Positions 9,922 to 18,361 of a stretch of 64,000 nt of DNA are shown one piece after another. Origin of the DNA: Bacillota bacterium (GTDB lineage Bacteria > Bacillota > Clostridia > Christensenellales > JAEXRW01). The notes beneath the pieces were generated by a model. That model did no database searches. It saw only the letters and a list, made by a program, of their open reading frames with translations, and was not told the DNA's origin. Position 1 is the stretch's first letter, and each line of letters starts with the position of its first letter. The DNA is taken from contig JAEXRW010000008.1 in the NCBI GenBank assembly GCA_023454175.1, positions 124,001-188,000 on the forward strand, given 5' to 3'. Position numbers and translations under genes: made by a program.

Positions 9922-9929
9922 GAACGAGA

Positions 9930-9952
9930 AAGGATGGCATCACACCATCCTT
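9930..9952 (+). terminator. Hairpin after the GGDEF gene, weak terminator
   Basis: AAGGATGG (9930-9937) pairs with CCATCCTT (9945-9952). The following bases (ACATTATG) lack a proper T-run, so its strength is doubtful. Confidence 0.4.
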
Positions 9953-9958
9953 ACATTA

Positions 9959-10140
9959 TGTAACTCTCCACTCTCGATTTTCCATTCTCAATTTGTCAAT
10001 TGATCTCCCGATGGTACTCCTTAACTCTCAACCTTCAATTCCCGGCTGCTCATATCTCCCTCTCAGGGCTATATGACTATGCCGCAAGGCATACCTGAAT
10101 TGTACATTGTACATTTTACATTGTACATTGTCTCCCATCG
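9959..10140 (-). repeat. Composite intergenic repeat downstream of the ybjQ-like gene
   Basis: On the minus strand: tandem ACAATGTACAATGTAAAATG units, then GGTATGCCTTGCGGCAT (10095-10079, a hairpin), then a CCCTGAGAGGG hairpin, then further GAGAGTT / AATTGAGAA units. The order tandem units, GGTATGCC hairpin and CCCTG hairpin recurs at 42946-43017 and 48436-48525. Confidence 0.65.
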
Positions 10141-10169
10141 GGTGTGCATAAATTCACAGCTGCCAAATA

Positions 10170-10496
10170 CTATATATCTGCCGTGACTACCGCAGTGCCC
10201 GAAGCCGTCACCATCAGCATGCTTCCTCCCTGCCCCAGCACTTCGTAGTCGATGTCCACGCCCACCACGGCGTTTGCCCCCAGCCGCTGCGCCCGGCTGG
10301 CCATCTCCGCCACCGCGTTTTCCCGCGCTGTGATGAGCTCTCCTTCATAGGAGTCCGACCGCCCGCCGAAAAAGTTGGTCAGCCCCGCCGAGATGTCCTT
10401 CAGGAAATTCACCCCCGAGACCACTTCGCCAAATACCAGCCCCCGGTATTCCACGATCTTCTTCCCTTCGATACTGGGTGTCGTCGTAACGATCAT
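10170..10496 (-). CDS. YbjQ family protein (UPF0145, putative heavy-metal-binding)
   Basis: 108 residues with the family's features: an N-terminal TTTPSIEGKKIVEYRGLVFGEVV strand-rich block, a central DSYEGELITARENAVAEMASRAQRLGANAVVGVDIDYE helix and a C-terminal AVV tail. Members are small pentamer-forming proteins of uncertain function, sometimes called heavy-metal binding. It lies downstream of the esterase-like gene on the same strand with a gap of about 50 bases. Confidence 0.85.
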   Translation of the reverse strand: MIVTTTPSIEGKKIVEYRGLVFGEVVSGVNFLKDISAGLTNFFGGRSDSYEGELITARENAVAEMASRAQRLGANAVVGVDIDYEVLGQGGSMLMVTASGTAVVTADI

Positions 10497-10546
10497 TGTG
10501 CATACCCCCTGTGATACTTAATATATGTATTGTGCCATGGATGGTT

Positions 10547-11845
10547 TCATACTAGTGGATGGACTTCGTCCACAAAAAAGATTGCGTCCGCCTGCCGGGC
10601 GATGACTGTCCTGAATACGGTATTGTAAATGCCCACGATATCCGTTTCACACTGCAGGACAGCCGCGCGCCTGTCGCTAGATGCGGTGGGAAGCAGGTAG
10701 GTTGGACCTGCCTCTGCCAGCATTGCGTTCAGCGTACCAGGCTTGCATGTGTAGGTGTTCTCCAGTTGCATATAGGGTTGTGAGCTTTTGCCGTGCCCCT
10801 GCAGCATCCAGATGGAGAAGACCTTCCCCGGTAAAAGGTTGTTGATGTATGTTCCCAGCGAGGGTGTCCTCCTCCCGCCTGCCGATGCACCCCCCGCCTC
10901 CTTGATGGAGGCCATGTCCTTCGAAAGGTGGCGGTTGTGCCCCATAAGCACGAGTTTTCCCTCCGGCCCCATTTGGGATAGGATGAAATCAGTGTTCCGG
11001 CACATCGCCTGTTCCCGCTCCGCCATCGCTTTTCGCAGTCTGCCGTAGCCCTTTGCGGGATGCGCCACGCGGATGAATTCCAGTCCGTCCACGAGGTTCA
11101 GGATATGCTGGCCCAGCAGGGTGAATGCTTCATCCGATAGCTTTACAAGCACTTTCCTGTCTTTCTTCAGCATGGATAATAGCTTTTCCAGCCTGCGGAT
11201 CTCCTGTTCCACCGTCTCTTTCGGGACGCGTTGCAGCAGGGCGGTCAGTTTTCTGCCTTCTTCAGTATGGCTGAATGGCTGTAGTATCTCCGCCGCGTCA
11301 CGGTATCCGCCCCCCGCCAGTACGTCGATATCGAAGCCAAAGCAGCGGATTTTACCCTTGGTCTCTATATTTAATTGGTGCAACAGCCTTGCCTGCCTCG
11401 TTTGTTCCCGCTTGAAAGCCTCCACCGGGTAGTTCGCACTGGAGTCTTTCAGTAGCCCCGTGGGCTTGTCTTCTCGGTCCGTGCGGGTGTCCCCTTTATA
11501 TCCGTATGTGGCGACCATTTCCAGCCATTGCTCCTGGCCGCTTTGGATGTAGCGGTCGGTGCGCACGCCGTCGGGCCATCCCAGTTCCTCGGATATGAAA
11601 TGCCACCCGCGCGATACAAGGTAGCGCAGCAGATACATGCGGTACTCCGCCTTCTCGTGCACCCAGTGGTCCTCCTCCCCCAGGAAGACGACGCGCTTGT
11701 CTTTCAATGCTTCATCCAGGGGTGCGAGGCGCTCGATGTCCGCTTTCAGTCCGTCGATAGGCGCATCCATGGTAATAGCGTTTTCCCGCGCCCATGCCAT
11801 GAATGCCGCCGGGCCGTCCACGTTTGGTGTTTGATGATGGGTCAT
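10547..11845 (-). CDS. Erythromycin esterase-like protein
   Basis: 432 residues. The segment LGEEDHWVHE (55-64) matches the GE-x2-H-x3-E active site of the Ere esterase fold, and ISEELGW (84-90) supplies a further Glu. A second conserved-looking block, LVLMGHNRHLSKD, lies near residue 300 and matches the GHN-H motif of the family. Members open macrolide rings, but many chromosomal relatives have unknown substrates, so resistance cannot be claimed. AAGGGGGCGG precedes the ATG. It follows the PfkB kinase gene after 18 bases and is likely co-transcribed with it. Confidence 0.75.
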   Translation of the reverse strand: MTHHQTPNVDGPAAFMAWARENAITMDAPIDGLKADIERLAPLDEALKDKRVVFLGEEDHWVHEKAEYRMYLLRYLVSRGWHFISEELGWPDGVRTDRYIQSGQEQWLEMVATYGYKGDTRTDREDKPTGLLKDSSANYPVEAFKREQTRQARLLHQLNIETKGKIRCFGFDIDVLAGGGYRDAAEILQPFSHTEEGRKLTALLQRVPKETVEQEIRRLEKLLSMLKKDRKVLVKLSDEAFTLLGQHILNLVDGLEFIRVAHPAKGYGRLRKAMAEREQAMCRNTDFILSQMGPEGKLVLMGHNRHLSKDMASIKEAGGASAGGRRTPSLGTYINNLLPGKVFSIWMLQGHGKSSQPYMQLENTYTCKPGTLNAMLAEAGPTYLLPTASSDRRAAVLQCETDIVGIYNTVFRTVIARQADAIFFVDEVHPLV

Positions 11846-11863
11846 ACGCCCGCCCCCTTGCGT

Positions 11864-12817
11864 TCAACGCCGCTTCAGCGGTATGATCCGCATAAATGCC
11901 TTCACTTCATCCATGGTTATTGGTCCCGTCGCCCCCAGGGTCAGTGTGCACATCGCCGCCGCCGCGTTGGCCAGGCGCCCGCATTCCTCCAATTCGAGCT
12001 GATTTAACAGCCCGGTCATGAATCCTGCCATAAAGTTGTCCCCCGCCCCCGTCGTGTCGATGGGGGTGACGGCATACGCCGGGCACCGGATGCATTGGGT
12101 CGCGGTTTGAATGAAGCATCCATCGCCGCCCATCTTGATCACGGCCGTCCCCGCGCCGTGGCGGATCAGGAATTCCGCCATCTTCTCCGGTTCCGTCTCC
12201 CCGGTGAGGTATCTGCCCTCTTTATAACTGGGCATGATATAATCTGTATAGGGCAATATTGCTTTTATGCCGTCAAATCCCGTCCCGTACGCGTCGTGCG
12301 TCACATCCGCACTCGTCGTGGCGCCGCATTCCTTGGCGCGCCGGAAGAGTTCGGCAGCCCCTCCCCGGTCCAGCTTCGGGTGCGCGAAGATGCTGCTGAT
12401 GTTGATATGCTTGGCCTGTTCGATTGCTTCAGTTGGAATATCTTCAATCGATAACTCCCGGTTGTTCCCGGAGCAGCACACCAGGGTCCTGTCCCCCTCG
12501 TTGTTCACCATCACCGTGCTCACGTTGGTGTGCAGGCTGGGATCCCGCGTTGCGAATGAGGTATCCACACCGCTGCCCGAAACCATGTCCAGCACCAGTT
12601 TCCCCACTGCGTCCCCGCCCGTCTTGCAGCACAGCGCCACCTTCATCCCCAACCGCGCCGCCGTGATGGCGCTGTTGGCCGCATCCCCGCCCGGCAGCAG
12701 CGGGATCTCGGGCAGCCGGATCATGTCCGTCTGGAAATCCAGCGTTTTGCACGGCAGCCGCAGCATCAGGTCCGCCACGATGATGCCCACGTTCAATATG
12801 TCGTACCTTTTATCCAT
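11864..12817 (-). CDS. PfkB-family carbohydrate kinase
   Basis: 317 residues. PGGDAANSAITAARLG near the start and IDTTGAGDNFMAGF near the end are the two PfkB/ribokinase signatures; the Asp of GAGD is the catalytic base. The substrate (ribose, adenosine, fructose derivative) cannot be told from this. I start at MDKRYDI because AAGGA lies just upstream of ATG 12817; an earlier ATG at 12859 has no such site. The gene is divergent from the macrodomain gene at 12975, with a short shared promoter region. Confidence 0.85.
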   Translation of the reverse strand: MDKRYDILNVGIIVADLMLRLPCKTLDFQTDMIRLPEIPLLPGGDAANSAITAARLGMKVALCCKTGGDAVGKLVLDMVSGSGVDTSFATRDPSLHTNVSTVMVNNEGDRTLVCCSGNNRELSIEDIPTEAIEQAKHINISSIFAHPKLDRGGAAELFRRAKECGATTSADVTHDAYGTGFDGIKAILPYTDYIMPSYKEGRYLTGETEPEKMAEFLIRHGAGTAVIKMGGDGCFIQTATQCIRCPAYAVTPIDTTGAGDNFMAGFMTGLLNQLELEECGRLANAAAAMCTLTLGATGPITMDEVKAFMRIIPLKRR

Positions 12818-12974
12818 TGCGATCCTGTCCTTCCGTACGGGGTGGAAGCCGCTTGTCAATGAAAATTATACCATAGGCTCCATGGCCTGTGCCAATATAG
12901 CTGAATGCGCTGTTCCCGGCTCTGCCGCCTGTGCTAAAATGAGCTCAGCGAACTTTCGGGAGTGTGGTGATGCT

Positions 12975-13487
12975 ATGGACAGGTTTGAGGTTATCATGGG
13001 CGATATTACAAAGCAGCACGTGGACGCCATCGTCAATGCCGCCAATACCTCATTGCTCGGCGGCGGGGGCGTGGACGGTGCCATCCACCGGGCGGCAGGC
13101 CCCGGCCTGCTGGCGGAATGCAGGAAGTTGAATGGCTGCCGCACTGGGGAAGCGAAAATAACGGGCGGTTATCTCCTCCCCGCCCGCCATGTGATCCATA
13201 CCGTTGGCCCTGTATGGCGCGGCGGCGACCATGGCGAAGCAGGGTTGCTGGCCTCATGCTACCGCAATTCCCTGGATTTGGCGCTCCGAAACGGTATAAT
13301 GACGCTCGCTTTCCCGTCCATCAGCACCGGCAGGTACAGCTATCCGCTCGATCAGGCGGTCGGGATAGCTGTTCGTACCATCCTGGATTTTCTGAATGCC
13401 CACGATGCCATAGGCAAGGTTTTCATGGCCTGCTTCGACGCTGCCACATATGATGCATATGTATCTGCGTTCAATGGATTTCGTTGA
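12975..13487 (+). CDS. Macrodomain protein (O-acetyl-ADP-ribose deacetylase-like)
   Basis: 170 residues forming a single macrodomain. Diagnostic blocks are GDIT near residue 9, VNAANTSLLGGGGVDGAIHRAAG (26-48), HTVGPVW, and SISTGRYSYPLDQAV near 120, together the ADP-ribose pocket. Homologues such as YmdB hydrolyse O-acetyl-ADP-ribose or remove ADP-ribose from proteins. The start is ATG 12975; the frame stays open far upstream but that part is antisense to the kinase gene. It appears monocistronic. Confidence 0.85.
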   Translation: MDRFEVIMGDITKQHVDAIVNAANTSLLGGGGVDGAIHRAAGPGLLAECRKLNGCRTGEAKITGGYLLPARHVIHTVGPVWRGGDHGEAGLLASCYRNSLDLALRNGIMTLAFPSISTGRYSYPLDQAVGIAVRTILDFLNAHDAIGKVFMACFDAATYDAYVSAFNGFR

Positions 13488-13502
13488 ATCGATGTATCGC
13501 CC

Positions 13503-13546
13503 AAAAAGAGAAAGCCCCGCTGTCTTTTTTCATACGAGCCGGGGGC
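13503..13546 (-). terminator. Terminator of the motAB transcript
   Basis: On the minus strand GCCCCCGGCT pairs with AGCGGGGC across a 15-base loop and is followed by TTTCTCTTTTT (13513-13503). Confidence 0.7.
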
Positions 13547-13651
13547 AGTCCTCTGATGGCTATCTAGCCATCGCGCGAAGATCCCCGTGCTGCCGGGCAT
13601 CTCCCGCAACCTATAGTATCTTTTGTGAGGGAAGGCCCGGCGCCTTTTTTT
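13547..13651. other. Structured intergenic segment between convergent genes
   Basis: Plus strand: GATGGCTATCTAGCCATC (13554-13571) is a perfect hairpin, and GCCGGGC (13592-13598) pairs with GCCCGGC (13635-13641), which is followed by GCC and seven T, so it can terminate the plus-strand macrodomain transcript. On the minus strand the same DNA yields two hairpins before the motAB terminator. This is more structure than two terminators need. It matches no riboswitch I know; c-di-GMP-I core motifs are absent. Confidence 0.5.
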
Positions 13652-13684
13652 ACAGGCGTTTGCCTTCTTCGGGTTGCCTTGTTT

Positions 13685-14563
13685 TCAGTGCCCGCCGGGG
13701 GCGATTGTCCCGCTCGGGGCGGGTGTTTCGCTCGGAGCAGGTGTTTCGCTGGGACTGGGGGAAGCCTGCGTGCTGCCCGGGGTAGGTGAGGCCTGTGTGT
13801 TCCCCGGTTCATATTTGTTCAGGCTCTTGTCCACAAATACGATGTCCACCCTGCGGTTGAATTTACGGTTCGCCTCTTTATTGTTCGGCTTGACCGGCCT
13901 GTATTCCCCGTAGCTGATGACGGAGAGGCGTTTGGGGTCCACGCCGTTGTGCTGCAGGGCATATAATACGTTTTGGGCACGCTGGTAGGCCAGCTCCCAG
14001 TTCGAGGGGAACCGGGATGTTCGGATGGGCCTGTTATCCGTGGAACCCTCCACGCGTATATAATTATCGATCGAATTGATCACCGTCGTAAACTTGCCGA
14101 TCAGTTCTTTCCCTTGCTTCTTGATGGATGCCGAGCCCGAGTCAAAAAGCAAGGCGTCCGCAAGGCTCACTACCACCCCCCGTTCCTCCGTCCGCACGGT
14201 CACATAGCCGGTGAGGCCCGCGCCCTCGATGAGGCCCTTCAGTTTCTGTTCCACCTGTTTCAGTTCCGAATTCTCGGTGGCGGAAGGCGGGGGTGAAGGT
14301 GCGGGGGAATCGGTCGTATAGGGCGGCATGGTTATCGTTGCGAGTACCCCGGTTTGGTCATCGCCCGAAGGAGGTATCTGCACCTGGCTTCCTGTCAGCG
14401 CCGCCTTCAGCTGTGAAGCGAGGGATTCAAATTTCTTGCTGTCCACGGTGCTCATCGTATACATCATGATGAAAAGCGCCAGCAGTAACGTGATCATGTC
14501 CGAATACGTCAAAAGCCAGCGTTCGCTGTTGCCATGCGACTCTTCTTCATGTTTCCTTCTCAT
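13685..14563 (-). CDS. motB: Flagellar motor stator protein MotB
   Basis: 292 residues. A short cytoplasmic tail is followed by one membrane helix with YSDMITLLLALFIMMY, whose Asp22 is the ion-carrying residue. Residues about 115-245 form the OmpA-like peptidoglycan-binding domain (VEGSTDNRPI, NWELAYQRAQNVLYAL, GEYRP). A Pro/Ser/Thr-rich tail of about 40 residues after the OmpA domain (repeats of TPGSTQASP and SETPAPSG) is unusual for MotB. Its ATG overlaps the motA stop by 4 bases (ATGA). MotAB anchors to the wall and drives rotation. Confidence 0.95.
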   Translation of the reverse strand: MRRKHEEESHGNSERWLLTYSDMITLLLALFIMMYTMSTVDSKKFESLASQLKAALTGSQVQIPPSGDDQTGVLATITMPPYTTDSPAPSPPPSATENSELKQVEQKLKGLIEGAGLTGYVTVRTEERGVVVSLADALLFDSGSASIKKQGKELIGKFTTVINSIDNYIRVEGSTDNRPIRTSRFPSNWELAYQRAQNVLYALQHNGVDPKRLSVISYGEYRPVKPNNKEANRKFNRRVDIVFVDKSLNKYEPGNTQASPTPGSTQASPSPSETPAPSETPAPSGTIAPGGH

Positions 14564-15393
14564 AGGCCTTCTTCCTTGGCCGCGATGTTCTTGCCCTTCT
14601 TTTCCTTGGCTTCCTTCACGGCTTTCATTTCAAAAGCCACATACGGCTTGAGGCGCTCACGGATGATCGTGGGGTTCTCGCCCTCGTGGATGGAGAGGAT
14701 CCCCTCGATGATCAGTTCCTTTTCGATGCTTTGGATTTTCATCTGCAGTTTGAGCTTGTTGGCCAGGGGCAGCCATAAGAGGTTGGCAAAGGCTATACCA
14801 TACAATGTGGCGATGAACGCCACGGCGATGGACTTGGCCAGTTCTTCGGGCGTACTCATGTTTGCCAGCACGTTGATCAGTCCCAGCACCGTACCGATGA
14901 TGCCCATCGTCGGCGAAAACCCGCCCGCCTGTTCAAAGACTGAGATTTCCCTCTTTTTGAGCTGTTCAAATATGTAGACCTCGCTGTCGAGCACTCCCTT
15001 CAGCGCCTGTTTGTCCAGGCCGTCCAGCAGCAGCATGATGCCCCTTTGCAGCAGCGGGTCCTGCTTCTTGTCGATGGTGCCATCCCCCATGAGCCTCTCC
15101 AGGCACAGGATGCCTTCCCGCCTCACGCTTGTCGCCAGGCTCACCAGCAACTCCAGGGATGTGTTCAGGGATCTTTTGGGCGACTTGCATGCACTCGCAA
15201 ACATTTTGGGTATTTTGGTTACGTCTTTCAGGGAAAAGGATATCATGAGGGCGCCGATGGTGCCCCCCAGCACGATCATCAAAGGGCTTATCGAGACCAG
15301 CGCGGACAATTGTCCATGATCCATGAGAAAACCGATGATGATTGCGCCGAATCCCACTATGATTCCCAGTATAGTCGTAATACCCATTTCCAT
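14560..15393 (-). CDS. motA: Flagellar motor stator protein MotA
   Basis: 277 residues with four membrane helices (about 5-22, 32-50, 150-170, 183-200) and a large cytoplasmic loop between helices 2 and 3, as in MotA/PomA. The cytoplasmic part holds the conserved charged residues that touch FliG. The ATG at 15387 (third codon) is eight bases from GGGG and may be the real start. A sigma-28-like promoter lies at 15552-15578. Confidence 0.95.
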   Translation of the reverse strand: MEMGITTILGIIVGFGAIIIGFLMDHGQLSALVSISPLMIVLGGTIGALMISFSLKDVTKIPKMFASACKSPKRSLNTSLELLVSLATSVRREGILCLERLMGDGTIDKKQDPLLQRGIMLLLDGLDKQALKGVLDSEVYIFEQLKKREISVFEQAGGFSPTMGIIGTVLGLINVLANMSTPEELAKSIAVAFIATLYGIAFANLLWLPLANKLKLQMKIQSIEKELIIEGILSIHEGENPTIIRERLKPYVAFEMKAVKEAKEKKGKNIAAKEEGL

Positions 15394-15551
15394 AACCCCG
15401 TTTCAGGTTTATTCCGTCCCGCAAAGATGCCTTGGATCCACGTTATGTCCTGCATTACGTACGCAAGGCGGATGGTTCCATGGCACAGCCGGGGTGGCAT
15501 GTCCTAGAATACCATCATTATTTGTTATAGCGATTCGTTCATTCTATAGAT

Positions 15552-15578
15552 ATATCGAATCATTCGCGCCACGTCTTA
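15552..15578 (-). promoter_or_regulatory. Sigma-28 (FliA) promoter of motAB
   Basis: On the minus strand TAAG (15578-15575), 15 bases, TTCGATAT (15559-15552). It aligns with seven other sites in the window. The leader to motA is about 150 bases with no gene. Confidence 0.7.
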
Positions 15579-15676
15579 ACGCTTTTGAGGTGAATCGCGT
15601 AAATATCCTCTCCTTATATTGTTAATTTTACCTTTTGTAAGCGTATGAGGTGATTTTTGATAATGATCGTGGTGCA

Positions 15677-15710
15677 ATAGAAAAGCCCCGCGGCTCTTGT
15701 GCAGCGGGGC
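15677..15710 (-). terminator. Terminator of the fliM-fliY operon
   Basis: On the minus strand GCCCCGC pairs with GCGGGGC and is followed by TTTTCTATT. Confidence 0.8.
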
Positions 15711-15747
15711 CTTGTTCTCTGGTCTGTGCCTGTGTTTTGGATGCGGA

Positions 15748-16857
15748 TCATTCCCCGCCCTGCTTGCGAGGCGAGATGATCTCGGTGATGCGCACGCCGT
15801 AACTGTCGTCGATGACCACCACTTCTCCGCGGGCCAGCAGCCTGCCGTTGACCAGTACATCCACCAGTTCGCCGGCCAGCCGGTTCAGTACGATGACCGT
15901 ACCGATGGTAAATCCCATGATTTCCTTCACGCTTTTTTTGCACTTGCCCAGTTCCACGGTCACCTGCAGCGGCACATCCGCGATGATCTCCAGGTTGTCC
16001 CCCCCTGCCCTGCCGTTGTCCCGCGCCGCATTGTCAAAGGATTGATACTGTACGCTTTTCACATTGACTTTCTTGTTGGTCTCCGCTGCGGCTATCCGCT
16101 TTTCCCCTTCGCTTGCGGCGGGAGCAGGCGTTGCTGCCTTTTGTGGTGCCGGAGGCATGGGTGGTGCTTGTGCAGGTTTCTGCGGCTCCGGTGCCATGAG
16201 CCCGTTCGCCAGCGCCCGGCCCACGCTGAAAGGCATGATCTGCATGATCTCGCTCATCAAAAGCCCTTCGATCTCCATTGTGAAACTGATCTTGATCACA
16301 TCTTCGTCGTTTTCCAGGATCTCCGCTACATTGGTGGAGGCCAGCGTGATGATGTTTACCTCGGGCGGCGCGATACTGACGGTCCGGCCCAGTATGTCGG
16401 CCATTGCCGTGGCGGAAGAGCCCACCATCTGGTTCATGACCTCGCTGACGGCACTGATCTGGATCTCGTTGAGTTCCTGCGCCGGGTCTATTTCAGTGCT
16501 CTCGCCCAGCAGCAGGTTGGATATCAGTGCGGCGTCTTCCTGTTTCATCAAAAGCAGGTTATGTCCGTCCAGCCCCTGCGTGTAGGACACCCGCACGGCT
16601 ACATACGGCTTTTTATACTCCTTGAAGCTCTCGTACGCAGTCATGATGCTGACTCTGGGCGTGGTGATGCTGACCCTCCTGCCGATGAGCGTATACATGG
16701 TGGTCGCAGCCGTGCCCATGGAGATATTGCCGATTTCACCCAGTGCGTCCTTCTCCATGCCCGTCAGGGCCTGTGTGGGTGCGGGCGGCGGGGGCGCCAT
16801 GTTTTCTTCCAGGTCTCTGAAAAGGACATTCATTCCTTCTGCCGAAGTGTCACTCAT
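15748..16857 (-). CDS. fliY: Flagellar switch / CheY-P phosphatase protein FliY (FliN homologue)
   Basis: 369 residues. A CheC-like domain (about 35-220) has two E-x2-N active sites (GEIGNISMG and SEVMNQMVG), a Pro/Ala linker runs about 222-250, and a SpoA (FliN) domain fills about 285-360 (LQVTVELGKCKKSVKEIMGF...RGEVVVIDDSYGVRITEI). In Bacillota FliY replaces FliN in the C-ring and dephosphorylates CheY-P at the motor. It overlaps fliM by 8 bases. A terminator follows at 15677-15710. Confidence 0.95.
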   Translation of the reverse strand: MSDTSAEGMNVLFRDLEENMAPPPPAPTQALTGMEKDALGEIGNISMGTAATTMYTLIGRRVSITTPRVSIMTAYESFKEYKKPYVAVRVSYTQGLDGHNLLLMKQEDAALISNLLLGESTEIDPAQELNEIQISAVSEVMNQMVGSSATAMADILGRTVSIAPPEVNIITLASTNVAEILENDEDVIKISFTMEIEGLLMSEIMQIMPFSVGRALANGLMAPEPQKPAQAPPMPPAPQKAATPAPAASEGEKRIAAAETNKKVNVKSVQYQSFDNAARDNGRAGGDNLEIIADVPLQVTVELGKCKKSVKEIMGFTIGTVIVLNRLAGELVDVLVNGRLLARGEVVVIDDSYGVRITEIISPRKQGGE

Positions 16858-17845
16858 CGTATGATTCCTCCATCAATATGTCTGTGATCTGCACCGCATA
16901 CTGGGAGCCCTTGATGCCGATCACGCCCTTGAATTTGGGGATATGCTCCACTTTTATCGTGATGTACTTGTTGATCGTATGGTCGAGTTTGATGACGTCC
17001 CCTTCCTGCAGGTTCAGGAAATCCGATACCGATGCATAGGTATCATCCAGTACCGCCTGGAGCGTCACATAGGTATTGGACAGGCGGCGGCTGATCAGCT
17101 CCCCGTGCACCGGCGCCTGCTGCTGGGTGGCCGTTCCCGAATACCATTGCCGGGTGGCCAATAGTTTGGATACGGGCTGCACCGCCACATGGGGGATGCA
17201 CAGGTTGATCACGTCGGATACCTCGCCGATGCGCACGTTCAGGGTGATGATGGCGCTGGGCTCCGACGGGGCCACGATCTGCGTGAACTGCGGGCTTGTC
17301 TCCAGCCTGTCCAGCGTGGCGTTCACCTTGGCCACCTTTTCCCAGGCCTCGCCCGTCAGTCCGATCATCTGGCGCACGACGCGCAGCAGGATCGCCAGTT
17401 CTATCTCCGTAAAGGGTTTTTCCGTATCGATGAAATAGCCGGTGCCCCCGAAAAGCCTGCTGACGATCTCATAAGCCACCGTGGGGGATACCTCCATCAG
17501 TGCGGGCCCCTGCATGGGCGGCATGTGCATGATGGCCAGCAGTACCGGCGTGGGGAGCGAATTGTTGAATTCCGAAAAGGTCTGCTCCTCGATGGAGACT
17601 ACTTCCACCTCGCAGACTGCCCGCAGTGTACCGGATAAATAGGAAGAAAGCCTCAGCGCGTAATTATCATAAATGAAGTTCAGCGTCTTGAGCTGTTCCT
17701 TGGGAAATTTGTTTGCGGTGCGGAAATTGTACGGCCGCACATGGGATGTATCCTCTTCCGGCGCCTCTTCTGAAGAGACCGCCTTCCCTGATGCCAATGC
17801 ATTTAACAGTTCGTCGATCTCGTTTTGCGACAAAACGTTTGGCAA
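16850..17845 (-). CDS. fliM: Flagellar motor switch protein FliM
   Basis: 331 residues. The N-terminal LSQNEIDELLNAL motif is the CheY-P-binding and FliM hallmark; the CheC-like middle domain and C-terminal SpoA domain follow. I place the start at TTG 17845: AAGGGGAG lies seven bases before it and the protein then opens MPNVLSQNEIDELL as in homologues. Longer ATG frames (from 17968) add a non-homologous leader. Unusually for Bacillota, fliM-fliY sit apart from the fliP-O-Q-R export genes. Confidence 0.93.
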   Translation of the reverse strand: MPNVLSQNEIDELLNALASGKAVSSEEAPEEDTSHVRPYNFRTANKFPKEQLKTLNFIYDNYALRLSSYLSGTLRAVCEVEVVSIEEQTFSEFNNSLPTPVLLAIMHMPPMQGPALMEVSPTVAYEIVSRLFGGTGYFIDTEKPFTEIELAILLRVVRQMIGLTGEAWEKVAKVNATLDRLETSPQFTQIVAPSEPSAIITLNVRIGEVSDVINLCIPHVAVQPVSKLLATRQWYSGTATQQQAPVHGELISRRLSNTYVTLQAVLDDTYASVSDFLNLQEGDVIKLDHTINKYITIKVEHIPKFKGVIGIKGSQYAVQITDILMEESYDE

Positions 17846-17937
17846 TCTTTTTCTCCCCTTGTGCATATGCGCAGCCGCAGGTGGCGGCAGGCATTCTATA
17901 AATGAGATGTTATGAATGGTTTTTATTATTATAACAT

Positions 17938-17964
17938 TAATCGCGCAAATTTGGTAAGTATTTA
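17938..17964 (-). promoter_or_regulatory. Degenerate sigma-28 promoter upstream of fliM
   Basis: On the minus strand TAAA (17964-17961), 15 bases, CGCGATTA (17945-17938). The weakest of the eight sites. A TATAAT at 17933-17928 lacks a -35 at the right distance. The rest of 17965-18297 shows no gene or clear signal. Confidence 0.4.
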
Positions 17965-18297
17965 TCATTTATCACAGATTACGCATTATTCCTTCTATCG
18001 GAACTATGGGCTCAAAGGATGAATCTGACCAGCTGAATTCGGTCAGGATAATTTAATCTGCTGGCCAATAGCGGTACGCTCTTTTTTCGAATAATCTGCT
18101 GTTGCCGTATATGCATATATGCTGATTATGATGACGGGGCCTTATATGTATAGTGTCCTTTCGTGGAATATGCCCTGGTGGGCGAGATCTATGTAATAAC
18201 GAATAGCCTGGGTTACATGGCATCAGATTATTGATATGGATGCTACGTAATGACCTGCTCCGGTGGCAGGCTCAGCCTGATATGCCGTTATACGATG

Positions 18298-18331
18298 GAG
18301 GCCCCCCGCCGTAGGTCTGGCGGGGAGCCTC
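18298..18331. terminator. Long GC-rich inverted repeat after flgE, possible terminator
   Basis: GAGGCCCCCCGCC (18298-18310) and GGCGGGGAGCCTC (18319-18331) pair with one mismatch over 13 bases. It lies 30 bases past the flgE stop. No T-run follows on the minus strand, so termination is inferred from position only. Confidence 0.45.
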
Positions 18332-18361
18332 TTCGATGCCCTATTCGTTTACGTTATCCGG

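Noticed and set aside
10547..11845. Macrolide resistance gene
   Set aside because: The Ere-like active-site residues are present, but many chromosomal homologues do not act on macrolides, and no mobile element or resistance context is seen.
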